A stretch of 64,000 bases of DNA from Isoetes taiwanensis (taxonomy: Eukaryota; Streptophyta; Lycopodiopsida; Isoetales; Isoetaceae), in contig JAJEKV010000031.1 in assembly GCA_021234155.1 (NCBI GenBank), positions 8,260,748 through 8,324,747 on the forward strand, in the 5' to 3' direction. Of this stretch, positions 32,181-43,194 are shown piece after piece. Position numbers and translations under genes: made by a program. Under the pieces are notes generated by a model that saw only the letters and a program-made list of their open reading frames with translations, made no database searches and had not been told where the DNA came from. The first letter of the stretch is position 1. The number at the start of each line of letters is the position of its first letter.

Positions 32181-34610
32181 GGATCTGTAGAAAGACACCA
32201 ACCACTAGTGGATAAAAAGGAAAAAAATGGTTAGGGGGGACTCATACCTCCACCTTGGCCAAACAAATACATGACGACATCCCTAGGGCCAAAAAAGTAA
32301 CTTCAAGTGGAAACCTAACCTTGTTTAAATAGGAAACCTTACCTTGAAAAGCTATCACCACAATAATCAGGGGGGGATAAGGCTTCAAAGGGGAAAATTG
32401 TGGAGGTGGAGGTAGGTATACACGTGTGGCACGTTTGTCAGACTTTACCTGCCTCTGACTGCCCATACGAAAAAATGATGGTAGGAGGACCAGCTGGCAG
32501 TACGAATCTGACACTTTTTGAGTTGTCTCTTTTCGATAGTCTGGGCACTGTTCGAGCTAGGGGCCTTATGATTTTACTTTTTCCTTACCTGAAATGCCAT
32601 GGCCATGGCGAGCTCCCGCTCCAGTGATCCAGGACAGAGGCTTCGGCTATGGCGCTACTTCCGAACCCCAATCCGCTTCATGCAAACTGCATGCCTTCAA
32701 ACTTTGCATGCCTATTTCGGCTCTTTGCATGTCTCAATGCGTGTCTGCTTTCCTATAAATCAGAGATTTCAAATTCGGCCTAGATTTCCAACAGAGAGAT
32801 ATCTCAAGCTATAGGAGATGGAGTTAGGCGCTTGCAAATAAGGTAGAAACACTCTTCTATTGATCATATCGTATGAAGATCTCTGATAAAACCTTTCTAT
32901 TAAAAAGTGATCATCCTTTTGCAGTTGAACAGACTCCGGATCACTATGCAAAGGCTGAAAAAAACCTTGTTGCTGAGCTCAGATTCATTCCTGCTTTCCC
33001 TTTCTTTAGCGATGTCCGGATCTTTTCCAGGATATCAAATATCAGAAATATACCAGTCCATCTTTTGCTTCCCTATAAATCTGGGGCTCCATAACCGGCT
33101 CCCTGGTCCAATTTAGATGTAATATTCATCAAAAATTTTGGATACACGGCTGAGATTATTTGGGATTTGTTGGGGTTTCTGACACTTATGACAGTTAGAC
33201 GATAGAGATTGTTTGAAATTTTCTGGAGATAAAGTGGAAGGTGGATATGCAATCTCGGTATTTTGGCGGGGGCAGGGGCAAGAGTAGCGGCAGGGGCATA
33301 GTTTGGAGTTAGTAGTTATTTGTTAGCTAACGGCTAATGCAAAAATAACATATAACGAGTTACCTTGAGAGGTGATAATGTGTTATTTTTTTGCCAGAAA
33401 AATAGTTTCAGGTTTTAACAATTTGAAACTTGTTTTGCACTAATTCGAACATGCCAAATTCAAATATGCACTCAGAATTCTCATCCACCTATTCTAACAT
33501 ACTAAAACTTGATGTTTGTATCCAAACCTGTCATCTTACACAGGTATTTGTCATAAAAGAGACAATCTGTATATTTCTGTGGTGAGATATACAATTATTT
33601 TAGATGAAGATCGTTTAAAAACATGAAACCAACAATAGAGATATTGCAGATGCTTTGCAAATCCCTAAAACAACGCGCAATACCCTTAAATCTATTGAAT
33701 TCTGAAGTACCCTTAAATCTATTGAATTCTAAAGTAGAATATTAAAAAATAAACAACAAATAAGGAATCAAGCTGAAAATTTGATTAACTACCTAATCAG
33801 AAGCATACATCTTCAAAACAACAGAATTGTTAGACAAAGAGTTAGAAGTCTGTACAGCACAAAACATCTCAATAATTTTGATACATCCATTTTGTGCAAA
33901 ATCCTAAATGCAGCGAGTTGGGTTAGAAGATTTAAGTAGCGATTTTTTACATCCTAAATGCTTCCAAAGATTTGTAAACCTGGGTTGCGCTGGAAACAGT
34001 GGTGTTGGGGTTAGTGGAGAAGATCCGAAGGCCTCATGATGGTGGATGGATCAGAGGAATCTATACCCAAGAAAAAGAGGAAGGAAACAGAGGTTAACCT
34101 GATCAAATGGCACAGCAGCGGGCGAGCAGCGGCTCCAATCGCGAAAATGGAGCTTCTCCTGGTCGGAACTTTTTGTGCAAAATTTTGACGATTTTTTAGC
34201 ACTATAATTTTCTGGCAAAACTAAATTTCCTGGGTTTTTTTTTTTTTTTAATCACGGATCTCGTGTTAGGGATTTGAAGCTAACGCGTGATATGCCAACC
34301 ATGTGTAGGAAGGAAGGAAGGAAGGGAGGGAGGGAGGGAGGGAGGGAGGGAGGGAGGAATTAATTAATTAATTAATTTATATGAATTTATTTTATCGTCC
34401 ACGGAACCCAATCGGGTTATGGAACCAGAACAAACAAAGGGGGCATAAGCCCTAACAGAACAGAGGGCCGAAGCCCAAAAAACAGAACATGGGGTCTAAG
34501 CCCCGTTACAACACACAAATAAAAGAAACTGAACCAAGCAGAATCGAAAGCTGAAGATTGGTGGCAGAACTGGGGGAAGCGAAGTTTCTTAGCACAGAGA
34601 GAGAGGAAAG
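32181..34610. other. gene-free stretch with simple repeats
   Basis: No supported gene. Simple repeats: a poly-T run at about 34217-34232, (GGAA)n/(GGGA)n at 34305-34357 and (TTAA)n at 34358-34376. A purine-rich piece at 33270-33300 (GGGGGCAGGGGCAAG) is also present. Small frames near 32599 and 34011 match nothing. Confidence 0.45.
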
Positions 34611-35187
34611 ATGAGCTGCAGTTGGAAGTTGTGTGTAGACATAGTTGGAGCTAGAGCAGCAACAAAGAAGCAGATCAGAATAGTTGTTACGAAGATCCGA
34701 TGGGATCTATTTCCAGAAGATGTTCAGCTAAAGATTACAGTTGAACTGTTTAGATCTCTTCCACTCCTGTTTGCTTGTGTGCAAAGATTGGAAAATTTGG
34801 ATTTTATTCTCGAAATATTTTGCAAAGCTTCAAAGCCAACTTTACAATAGCCAGATAACTCGAGTTCATAACAAATGCAAAAAGGGGATTACTCTTCAAT
34901 ACGACAGTGACAATCAAGTTCTAGATTTGGCATACCATGATTTTTGCTTGCCAACATTTGGAAAGGCAGGTTTGATTTGCTTACAAAATTTTGAGAAACA
35001 AACTATCATGTTAGGAAATCTATCTAAAAGATGTTGGAAAACTCTTGCTTATCCTACCGATTTCATAGTGGACTCGCTATGTAGATGCATTAACATCTCC
35101 ACCTTCTTAATTGGGTACAATTTTCACAAGACTGTTCATCACTTGTCTACGCACAAGTATATGATTCAAAATAGAGTTTTGGACTGA
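34611..35187 (+). pseudogene. F-box protein gene (broken)
   Basis: From ATG 34611 the protein reads a basic N-terminus, then IRWDLFPEDVQLKI, the first half of an F-box (LPxDxxxxI). The second half (LVCKDWKIWILFSKYF) lies one frame over, starting near 34775, so there is a frameshift inside the F-box. The second frame continues to 35187 with a C-terminal region of about 110 residues (ITLQYDSDNQVLDLAYHDF) in which no repeat domain is clear. F-box proteins are SCF ubiquitin-ligase adaptors. This copy cannot make a normal protein without a shift. Confidence 0.5.
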
Positions 35188-38100
35188 GATGCAACCATTT
35201 TCTTTCCAGTTCTGGCATGTTAATCCTGTCGGCTTGGAGGATTCTTCACCATAACCATCTCAATTAATTTCTTCCCTAACTTTGTCAAGGCTTTTTCGTC
35301 GTCGTTTTTGTTTTCAACAATATTATCATTGGTATGTCAACCCTGTAATTTAGTATTTTTATTTGCAGTTTTTAGCTCGTATAACAATATGATTCTAGCG
35401 TCTTAGGAATGCATATTGGATGAGGCAATGGTCTACGAGAGAAACCCTCATGAAAGGCACCTATTCCTGAATGTGTTATGTAGAATTAAATGCTGAATTC
35501 TGGGCCTTGTTGCGTAATGCATTTTATAATTGTGTTGTAAGAATATGGTACAGTTCTTTGAAACAATCATAGTTGTGAGACATTTAGTATTGTAGATGGC
35601 ATACACAACTGCAATTTATAGATTACAGTTTTATTCTATTATTTTGAGGACACTGAATGTAGATGCATGCTGGGAATTTGCGACAATGGCATGCAATGCT
35701 CGACTATAGCACAAGGTTAATGTCTGAGTAAAGGCAATGGCATCTATGCAAGTGCTATCACATTTAAGGATCTGAACAGGACTTGAACCCACTACCTCTG
35801 GAGTGACAAGTGCGAGTAAGGATCAGTGTGTGCTTTGATCTTCATCTTGCCATCTTATTGCCTATGGAAGCAATTGAGTTTTTGCTAACTTGATTAATAA
35901 ATTCCTTTTGTAGTCTCTTCAGGTAACATGCATATCTCACCTAGTTGATGTTCAGAAAGTAGTCCAAAATGCTTATTTGATAATAAACCTCTCCCAGTTT
36001 ATCTAGAGCAAAATGCCATCGCAGCACCATAAGGCTCTCAAGGTAACATAGTGCACGCCAGTGATGAATATGACGTGGCAAGGATTTATCTTAAATGACA
36101 ATTTTGTCCCTTTTTTTCCTCTTATTTTTCCAGCAAATTTGTGGTTTTCATCAAGGAGGTGCAGACATATAATTTGTATGTCTGCACCTCCTTGTTAATG
36201 ATGAAAAGAGAAACAGAACATGTGTGTTTCAAGCATTATCATTTCAGGATGTTGCAGCAAAAAATGATTCCAAGGGTAGTGATGCTATTGCACCTCCAGT
36301 TCATTCAGTAGAAGTTCCTAAGTTTCTTAGGTAGAAGGATGTTGAACACCTTTTGCTGGATCCAGTACATGGTTTCCAAAGGACGAATAGAAACTTGAAA
36401 GAACAAGGGCCCTTGTAGTATACAAAAAGATTGCTTCAAGATCTCCATCACTCTATGCAAAATGGCAGACTTTTGGATGAACACTAGACCCTGGGTGAAG
36501 TAGCGTCTACTACTTTTGTAAGTTATTCAAACTAGATATTATTACCTAGTTGTGTTGTGTCCGCCATCTGAGAGACATCATTTAATCACTTTCTTTCACC
36601 TGCAGCTTCTCTTCCTATATTGCAGTAACAGCCTCCTTTGGTTTTGATTTATGAAAAGACTTATTGTTACTCTTAGTGATAGGGCCTTTGGCCACAAGCT
36701 TTTATATAAAGGTATGGATACAATTTTCAATGCTTTTTATTAGATTTGTCAAAAGAATAGAACCTAACACGAAGGCACTTAGTAAGCATACTTCCCAGTT
36801 ATATATGGATGCAAGAACTGGGAAGCTAAGGGAAAATCTTAAAGAAAACATTGGACACTCTATTAAGGAAAGATGGCTTGCTATTGCTTCACATTTTGAA
36901 AGTGGGTAAGCACGTTCAGATTTCAAGAGGATTTTATTGGAATTTTTTTCCTAGAGCAATGAAAAGTTCTTGGACTTCATGGATTATGTATGGCCATCAT
37001 GGCGACTCTTCAAGCGAACTTTGCTAGGCTCGTTTTGAGAACCTGTAGATTTATATGTCAACTGCCATGTCAGTGAGCATTCTCAATGACCAGGAGCCCA
37101 AATATTTGTGAAGCAGATAAACAATTATAAGTAGCGCAATTTCCAGAGAACTGCAAGTCAGTTCATGTGACATGGTTTTGCTAGTTTGGTTCTACTATTT
37201 CAACAAGCGAAAACTTGGGATGGCCACAGTATGTCAGCAACACAAAAAAGTTTTGACGGGAACACATCTGCGTGAAGCATTTTATTATAGAGTTCAATGA
37301 TTTATGTTCGACGTGGAGTTTATATTACACTTTTGTGAATTTTCGTACAACTGCAATTGCGGAAGAGACAATAAGTTCGTCTCTCTATGTCATGTACTGC
37401 ATTCTGCTATAATGGAACTAGAATTCTTTATCTAGTAGAAACATAGATAAGAACCACCATTTTATTGTCTCCCAATTGTCTGCTAAAATATCTCATCCAT
37501 GATCAGAATTGGAAGGAATTGATGTCAACCTCTATATAGTTTCGCAGTAAAAATTCGTGACATCAGGGTGCACAGAGTGATTTGACCTTCAAAGCTATGG
37601 CCCTAAGATGCAACCTTTTGATGTGGGCCTTCTTGCATATATGCCCGAGGAATGATAGGGTGACATTCAAGAAATATAAGTTTGTTGTAATCCTTGCGTT
37701 TGACATGAGATGTAGCTAATGATGCAGGGAAATAGAAAGTGTCTAGTATGCAGTGAATATCTTTTATTGTATATTACACCCCTTCAATCTAAATGCATAG
37801 ATAGATTAGAATGGACAATGGAAGAGAAGAAAGAAATTCCAGACGTTGGCAACTTTTTCTTGGAACTGTACACTTTTGCTGTTGGGAACACTTTGCCTTC
37901 TTCTTGCTCATGGTATGCACTCTTATCATAGAGTGGCAATTCACTTATTTAGAATCTACATTGTAGTTGCAAGATTGTGAGATTAAGTTTCCTTTGGAGA
38001 TGTATCTTTAGAATGTGTCTCCCCTTCTATTATCAAAATATCTAAATGTTAGGCGTTGCAAAAACATTTCAGTTGCCTCCACTAGATTTATTGTTGAATG

Positions 38101-38462
38101 GATGCAACAACTTATGGAAAACGAAAGTCTCTGATATGAGATTTGTGAAGAAGATAACTTTTTAAAGTGTGTGCAATCTGTGGAGATTGGTATTATATTT
38201 TGTATGCTTGGATCTTGCTCTATGTAACAAGAATTAGGTTTCAATTATGGGAGACATTAAAGAAGAGAATGATTTTCTATGATAGCATTTCGATACTTTC
38301 TTGAAAGCAAAAGACAAAGATTGCCATGACACATCACAAATGTATTAGAGGTTGCGCAAAGGTAAGGATTGACATTGGCAAATGCATATAAAGAAGAGGA
38401 GGAATATTTGCAAACAATGAAATATTTAATTTCCATTCCTTGTTCAATATTCCATTTCCAAA
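35188..38462. other. 3.3-kb stretch without a recognisable gene
   Basis: Short frames at 36240-36480, 36664-36909 and 37719-37931 might be decayed exons (one has DPVHGFQRTNRNLKEQG), but I recognise no family and see no linked splice sites. A tRNA-like B box (GGGTTCAAGTCC on the minus strand) lies near 35780, perhaps a SINE relic. Confidence 0.35.
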
Positions 38463-39912
38463 TAAATTGCTTTTCTTTAGCAATTTTAGGAAAAATATCA
38501 TTTTCAAGAAAGGAACGCTTAAGCTCAATCCTGTTCAAAGTATTGGGATTCAAAAGATAAATGCCTGCATTGATCTTATTGCCTACAAAAATCTGTGGCT
38601 TCTCTACAAACCTTTCAATCTAACCTGTCTCTTCGTCCATCAAGACCACCCCATATTTTGATGGTTCCTCTACCTGGAAGCAAGCAGGATATATTTCTGA
38701 TATTAGCATACAAAAACAAAGTAAAGATATATTTTTTTCTTTATGAATAATTTTAGTAAGCAAACATGTACCTTAATAACCATGATGGAGGCCTCTTTTC
38801 ATGTTGCTCGTGAAATTTGATCATATCACTTAGAGGATACTCACATATCACATCATTGTTAAGAACAAAAAATGGTTTCCCAGATCCACTCAAAAGCTTA
38901 TCCTTTGCTAGGGCCAAAGGGCCGGCTGTGCCTAATGGATCATTCTCTTGCGAAAGAGTCATCTTGATACCAAATCTTGTTTCATACTCTCTTACAAAAC
39001 TCAGCATACGTTCCATGTTAGTCCTGTGCCTCCTGGTACAGGACTATTCATGCATACGACAGACCAGGTCAAGCTCAAGGATCCTCAGTCAGCCACGGGT
39101 CAGCCATCAAAGGCTCAGCAGAAGACCAAGCAGCAGACCACGCAGTCAAAGCCTGCGTCCGTCAACAAGAGGCGCCGCTCAGACAAGTGATGACCCGTCA
39201 CCGCCCGTGTCAGCGTCAGCGTGATTCTAGGCATTTAAAGAGGCACCACCAACATTCCTGCAAATCAGGCCTCCTTCCAGGAGTCGGCACCGAGATCAGT
39301 CAGAGTGTCTATATTGGGCCCAAGGCCATTGTACTATATATATGAGTAGAGCTAGCATATGATGGCTAGATGAGTTTTGAGTCTTGTCTCCTTTCAGTTT
39401 TTCTCTCTATTGCGAGAGCTCATGTATGTTCATCATTGATATCAAGGAAGCTTATCATTTTCCTCTCATTTGTTCTGTTTTCTTCTTCTTCTTCTCTTCT
39501 TGCAAATCCCGCGTGACATAGTCCCCCGGACTCTCCTGTTAGATCCACGGGTCCTCACAGAGGGCTGTCTTCCAGGAGTTCCCGAACCCAGACCCCAAAC
39601 ATTCCAGTTTATAATTGATTGCTAAAATCACCTCATCCACACCAACTGCAATCAATGCTTCTATCTGCATTACGAATCAATTAAATTATGCTTCTAATTT
39701 TAGTATTTAACTCAACTAATTGTCGAAAAAAGAAAGGAGCAAGTTTTTACAAGGCGATCAACGCAAAAAAATGAGAAAAAGAAAAGATTCAAAAACCTAA
39801 CCTGGTGAATGATCATAGGCTTATTAGCAAAATCAACGAGTGGTTTAGGTACACTGAGTGTAAGGGGTTGCAAACGAGTTCCAAGACTGCCAACAAGGAT
39901 CAGACCCTTCAT
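38463..39912 (-). pseudogene. truncated second copy of mannose-1-phosphate guanylyltransferase
   Basis: It matches the intact gene exon by exon: exon 1 39912-39802, exon 2 39664-39602 plus 39015-38772 (split by a solo LTR), exon 3 from 38673. Exon 3 stops being homologous at about 38463, so the whole beta-helix is missing. The signature is altered (GGLGTRL becomes GSLGTRL), there is a stop at 38622-38620 (CAG to TAG) and a one-base loss near 38800. The introns are kept, so it arose by DNA duplication, not by retroposition. Its 5' flank ends at the LTR junction 39957/39958. Confidence 0.85.
39016..39601. mobile_element. solo LTR
   Basis: A 586-bp insertion in exon 2 of the pseudogene starts TGTTAGTCCTGTG and ends ACCCCAAACA, the TG...CA ends of an LTR. 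It is flanked by a 5-bp target duplication TTCCA (39011-39015 and 39602-39606), confirmed by the uninterrupted sequence of the intact gene (GTTCC/GGTTT). It contains a TATA-like CTATATATATGAG near 39340. No internal domain is left, as expected after LTR-LTR recombination. Confidence 0.85.
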
Positions 39913-39957
39913 CGCAATCCAAAATCAAGCCTGGCGGATAGAAAAATTTGACGGGCT

Positions 39958-40358
39958 TTCCTTTGCCAGCTAAATCCATTGCCATGAATTCTGTCTGCAA
40001 TGACTTCTGGAGGCCAAGCCGTCAGTCGAACCCCCTTGAGTTAGAGCCCCTGGGTAGGACTCCCTTGTTGTTATTGATTATACTGATGATGTTGTATATG
40101 TGATGATGATGATGTGCTCACCCTTCGAGGTGATTGTGTTTATATACTGTTAGTTTGTGCTCATGTTTGTTTATTCACGCTTCCACAGATAGGTCGACCC
40201 GATAGGAGACGGGTGAATGACACATCCATTCTTCCCTTGCTGGCTCATTCCTCTGGGAGTGGGGTCAGGTGGATAGCCCCGGTCAGTGTAGCTGCCAGGG
40301 GGAATGATCCTCCTTCGGATACGATGTGTGCATCGTATAAGGAGTAGGGGACGTCACA
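39958..40358 (+). repeat. 5' LTR, 3' end only
   Basis: From TTCCTTTGCCAGC to GACGTCACA this matches 62618-63015 almost base for base. Everything upstream in the 3' LTR (including its TATA box) is absent here; the sequence switches at 39958 to the pyrophosphorylase pseudogene. Confidence 0.9.
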
Positions 40359-40359
40359 G

Positions 40360-40371
40360 TGGTATCAGAGC
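40360..40371 (+). promoter_or_regulatory. primer-binding site for initiator tRNA-Met
   Basis: TGGTATCAGAGC, complementary to the 3' end of plant initiator tRNA-Met, one base after the LTR end. Confidence 0.9.
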
Positions 40372-40576
40372 ATGATCTTGGCAGACCAAGATCGAGCACT
40401 GACCATTTTCCCATAGGACTAACAGTAGATTCAAGCCTTGGGAAATAGCCACCCAAGTAGGAACCTCGAAAATTGGGAAATTTTTTCGAATTTCTAGTGT
40501 AGTAAATAGGTTAATGCTAAGTTAGTAGTAAGTTAGCAGAAATCCAACCTAGAATGGCCAAAAAGAGGTGACCCCT

Positions 40577-40854
40577 CTCACAGAGTGCGCCCAGACCCAT
40601 TCGGTTTGCAATCCGATTCGACCCTGCCGCACTGTGTGAGTGGTGGACTCATGTTGACCTAGTTAGATGTATAATTTAGCTAAACTAATGGTGCAGTTCA
40701 GCTTATCTTCTTGATTCTAGCTAGTTTTGCATGTTATGACACTAAGAAACCCCTTGTAAATTGAAAATTGGACCCAAAAAAAGGTGACCCCTCACAGAGT
40801 GCGCCCAGGCCAAATCCATTTGGAATCCGAATTGATCCTGGCGCACTGTGTGAG
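40577..40854. repeat. stem-loop repeats 1 and 2
   Basis: Copies at 40577-40640 and 40791-40854. Outer arms are CTCACAGAGTGCGCC and GGCGCACTGTGTGAG. The interior has a second, nested palindrome related to CGGTTTGCAAACCG. Both precede the promoter of the H3-like gene. Copy 2 has a diverged inner palindrome (ATTTGGAATCCGAATT). Confidence 0.85.
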
Positions 40855-40965
40855 TGGTGGATGCTTTTTGGCTAAATAACCTAATGTAGCCCTCATATCT
40901 TCACTAATACCTTCTAGATTGGCCCAATATGGAATTGCAGGTCCAAACCCTAAATTTCCCTTACC

Positions 40966-40973
40966 TATAAATA
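40966..40973 (+). promoter_or_regulatory. TATA box of the H3-like gene
   Basis: TATAAATA in the context CCTATAAATAG, 109 bp before the ATG. The same context is found before the next gene, implying internal promoters separate from the LTR. Confidence 0.65.
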
Positions 40974-41074
40974 GAAAATTAGGGTTCCTCAATTGTCCCC
41001 AGTGCCTTCGGAGAACAGCTCATCCCAGAAAACGATTTCTAGGCGCCCGAGCTCGGATTGCTTCAAACAAAGAC

Positions 41075-42309
41075 ATGGCCCGCACCAAACAGACAGCCCG
41101 GATTACTGTGCCCCCTGGACATGTCAGCGCCCAAGAGCGAGCAGCTCGGCAGAAGGCCCGAGGGGCTCAGGAGTGAGCCGAGTGAGAGCAGGAAGAATAG
41201 GAGGCCCAACCTAACCCAGATGCCCAAGAGGAGGCCCCGAAGCACCAGGAAGAGGAGCAGCCCCGAGACCTTGAGGAGGGAGGTGAAGAACTCACAGCGG
41301 AAGAAGCAGCAGAGTTACTGCAGAGAGAGCTCGAGAGAGAACTCTTCCACGACTTTAACGGGGAGGACAAGAAGGAGAAGAAAAGGAAGCGGGAGCACGA
41401 GGACGGATTAGAGAGGAAGTCGAAGGAGGAGCGTCGCAGGGAGAAGGAGGAACGGTGCAAGAGGAAGGAGGAGAAGAAGCAAAAGAGGGAGGAGAAGAGG
41501 AGGCGATGGGAGGAGCGAGAGAAGCTGAGGGCAGCGAAGGGAAAAGCTCCTGCGCTGCCAAAGGAGTCAAAGCAGAAAGTGAAGACGACTCCCGCCAAAG
41601 GAGTCACTATCCAGAGCCGCACTCGAAAAGTTTTCCATCCTCATCCGACACCGAGTCGATGAGGGAACTAGGATACCCCCACCGAGGGGCTCGGACCCAA
41701 ACACAAACAAGGGGGAGGAGGAGGATGTGGTAGCAACTAGCAAGGGCACCCCCGCCCTAGGTGGTCGTCGCCAAAGCACCCCAGCGACAGCACCAAGAAG
41801 CCGAAGCCGCAGAGGGAGTCGTACATACTCAAGCAGAACCTTGAGTATAGGAAGAACCTAAAAGAGTACACTTCGTACATGAAAATATACGAAGAATACT
41901 CTAAGTACTATGACGAGCACAAGGTCACGTTTGTCGAAGGAGGCCGGCCGACTAAGAAGAACACTCTGAAGCCGCCACCCGAGAGACCTGTTCCACCAAA
42001 GAAACCCAAGAAGAGAAAGGAAGACTCCAAATTTTCCAGAGCTACTAGGGAGATCCGACATTTTCAGCAGAGCTACGGACTTCTCATCCCCAGAGCTTCC
42101 TTCGCGAGGCTGACACGAGAGATTTTGCAAGAATTCGACAAGTCCAAGCGAGTCACGGACGATATGTTGCTGGCGTTACAGGAGGCGGCCGAGCAGCACC
42201 TGGTCCAACACTTCGAAGACTCTGTTGCATGTGCTATGCATGCAAAAAGAGTAACTTTAATGCCAAAAGATTAAGACTAGCCCAATACATAAAGAAGGAG
42301 CCATATTAA
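41075..42309 (+). pseudogene. histone-H3-like protein with long charged linker, inside the chromovirus
   Basis: The ATG at 41075 opens with MARTKQTAR, identical to the first nine codons of histone H3, then diverges (I in place of K9). One reading frame continues to 42271. A Glu/Lys/Arg-rich, helical linker of about 300 residues leads to an H3 histone fold: alpha-N REIRHFQQS, alpha-1 FARLTREILQEF, alpha-2 MLLALQEAAEQHLVQHFED, and the diagnostic HAKRVTLMPKD. By eye 43 of 77 fold positions match canonical H3. The frame stops right after MPKD (TAA 42272-42274), but one base out of register, RLAQYIKKE, resembling alpha-3, runs to a stop at 42309. In-frame stops at 41174, 41183, 41198, 41660, 41669 and 41738 each equal a C-to-T change of CGA or CAG. 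The linker far exceeds that of any ordinary H3; CenH3 variants also have long tails, but lack this exact N-terminus. If made, it would enter or compete with nucleosomes or H3-tail readers. Confidence 0.8.
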
Positions 42310-42454
42310 GACTGTTGTAAATAAATTTTGTTAATACAAATTTGTAATTTGGATGAGTTAATGTATTTAATCAGGTGTAAGTAGGATGTGTTGCTAAGTT
42401 CTGTACTTGGAATTAACAAATTTGGAGCAAAACCAAGTGTTTTTGGCCCCATCC

Positions 42455-42899
42455 CTCACAGAATGCGCCCAGACCCTGGGCGCTGTGTGAGTGGTCGAGC
42501 ATGGTTTGATGCTAAGTCTTGTCCAAATGCGGAAAGTAAGTATACCATTCGACTTAGCTCACCTTAATTAGTAGGATTTGACCCCTGGTTTGTGGAAATT
42601 GACCAACCCTAACTCAAATGGAGCCCCACCCCTCACAGAGTGCGCCCAGACCAATTCGGTTTGCAAACCGATTCGACCCTGGCGCACTGTGTGAGTGGTC
42701 GACCCGAAAACTAGGCCAAAACTTGTCCAAATGAGGCAAGTAAGGGCTCAATCCGACTTATCTCGATGAGAATGCAGGATTCTATCCTTAGTTTCCATGT
42801 TTGGCATCATCCTTGACCCAAACAAGGCCCCACCCCTCACAGAGTGCACCCAGACCAATTCGGTTTGCAAACCGATTCGACCCTGGCGCACTGTGTGAG
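42455..42899. repeat. stem-loop repeats 3, 4 and 5
   Basis: Copies at 42455-42491, 42632-42695 and 42836-42899. Copies 4 and 5 keep both the outer arms and the nested CGGTTTGCAAACCG; copy 3 has lost the nested palindrome but keeps the outer arms. They fill the space between the H3-like gene and the next promoter. Confidence 0.85.
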
Positions 42900-43075
42900 T
42901 GGTCACACTAAAATTGCCCTAACTTGTCCATGCTTTCCCCAAATTAGATGAAATTTGTTGTTATAGGACCATTAGAATGCATTCTTTAGCATAATTAGCC
43001 TGTGAATTGCATAGCTAGACCTTAGAATCATAGATATTCCACAACTTTGAAAATTCCCAAAATTAGGGTTTTGCC

Positions 43076-43083
43076 TATAAATA
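43076..43083 (+). promoter_or_regulatory. TATA box of the second extra gene
   Basis: TATAAATA in the context CCTATAAATAG, 119 bp before the ATG at 43195, nearly the same spacing as for the H3-like gene. Confidence 0.6.
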
Positions 43084-43194
43084 GGACCACAGGTGTCATT
43101 TGCATCCTACACCCTTGCTCCTCACTCCAAGCCAATTTTTCAGGCCCCTAAGGCGCTTCTCCATCTGTTTGACATCCCCAGCTGCTCATTGACC

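Noticed and set aside
41058-41622. Alternative frames in the H3-like gene region (Ser/Leu-rich minus strand; Arg-rich plus strand)
   Set aside because: They are composition shadows of the GAGGAG/AAGAAG-rich linker; the frame set by ATG 41075 links tail and fold.
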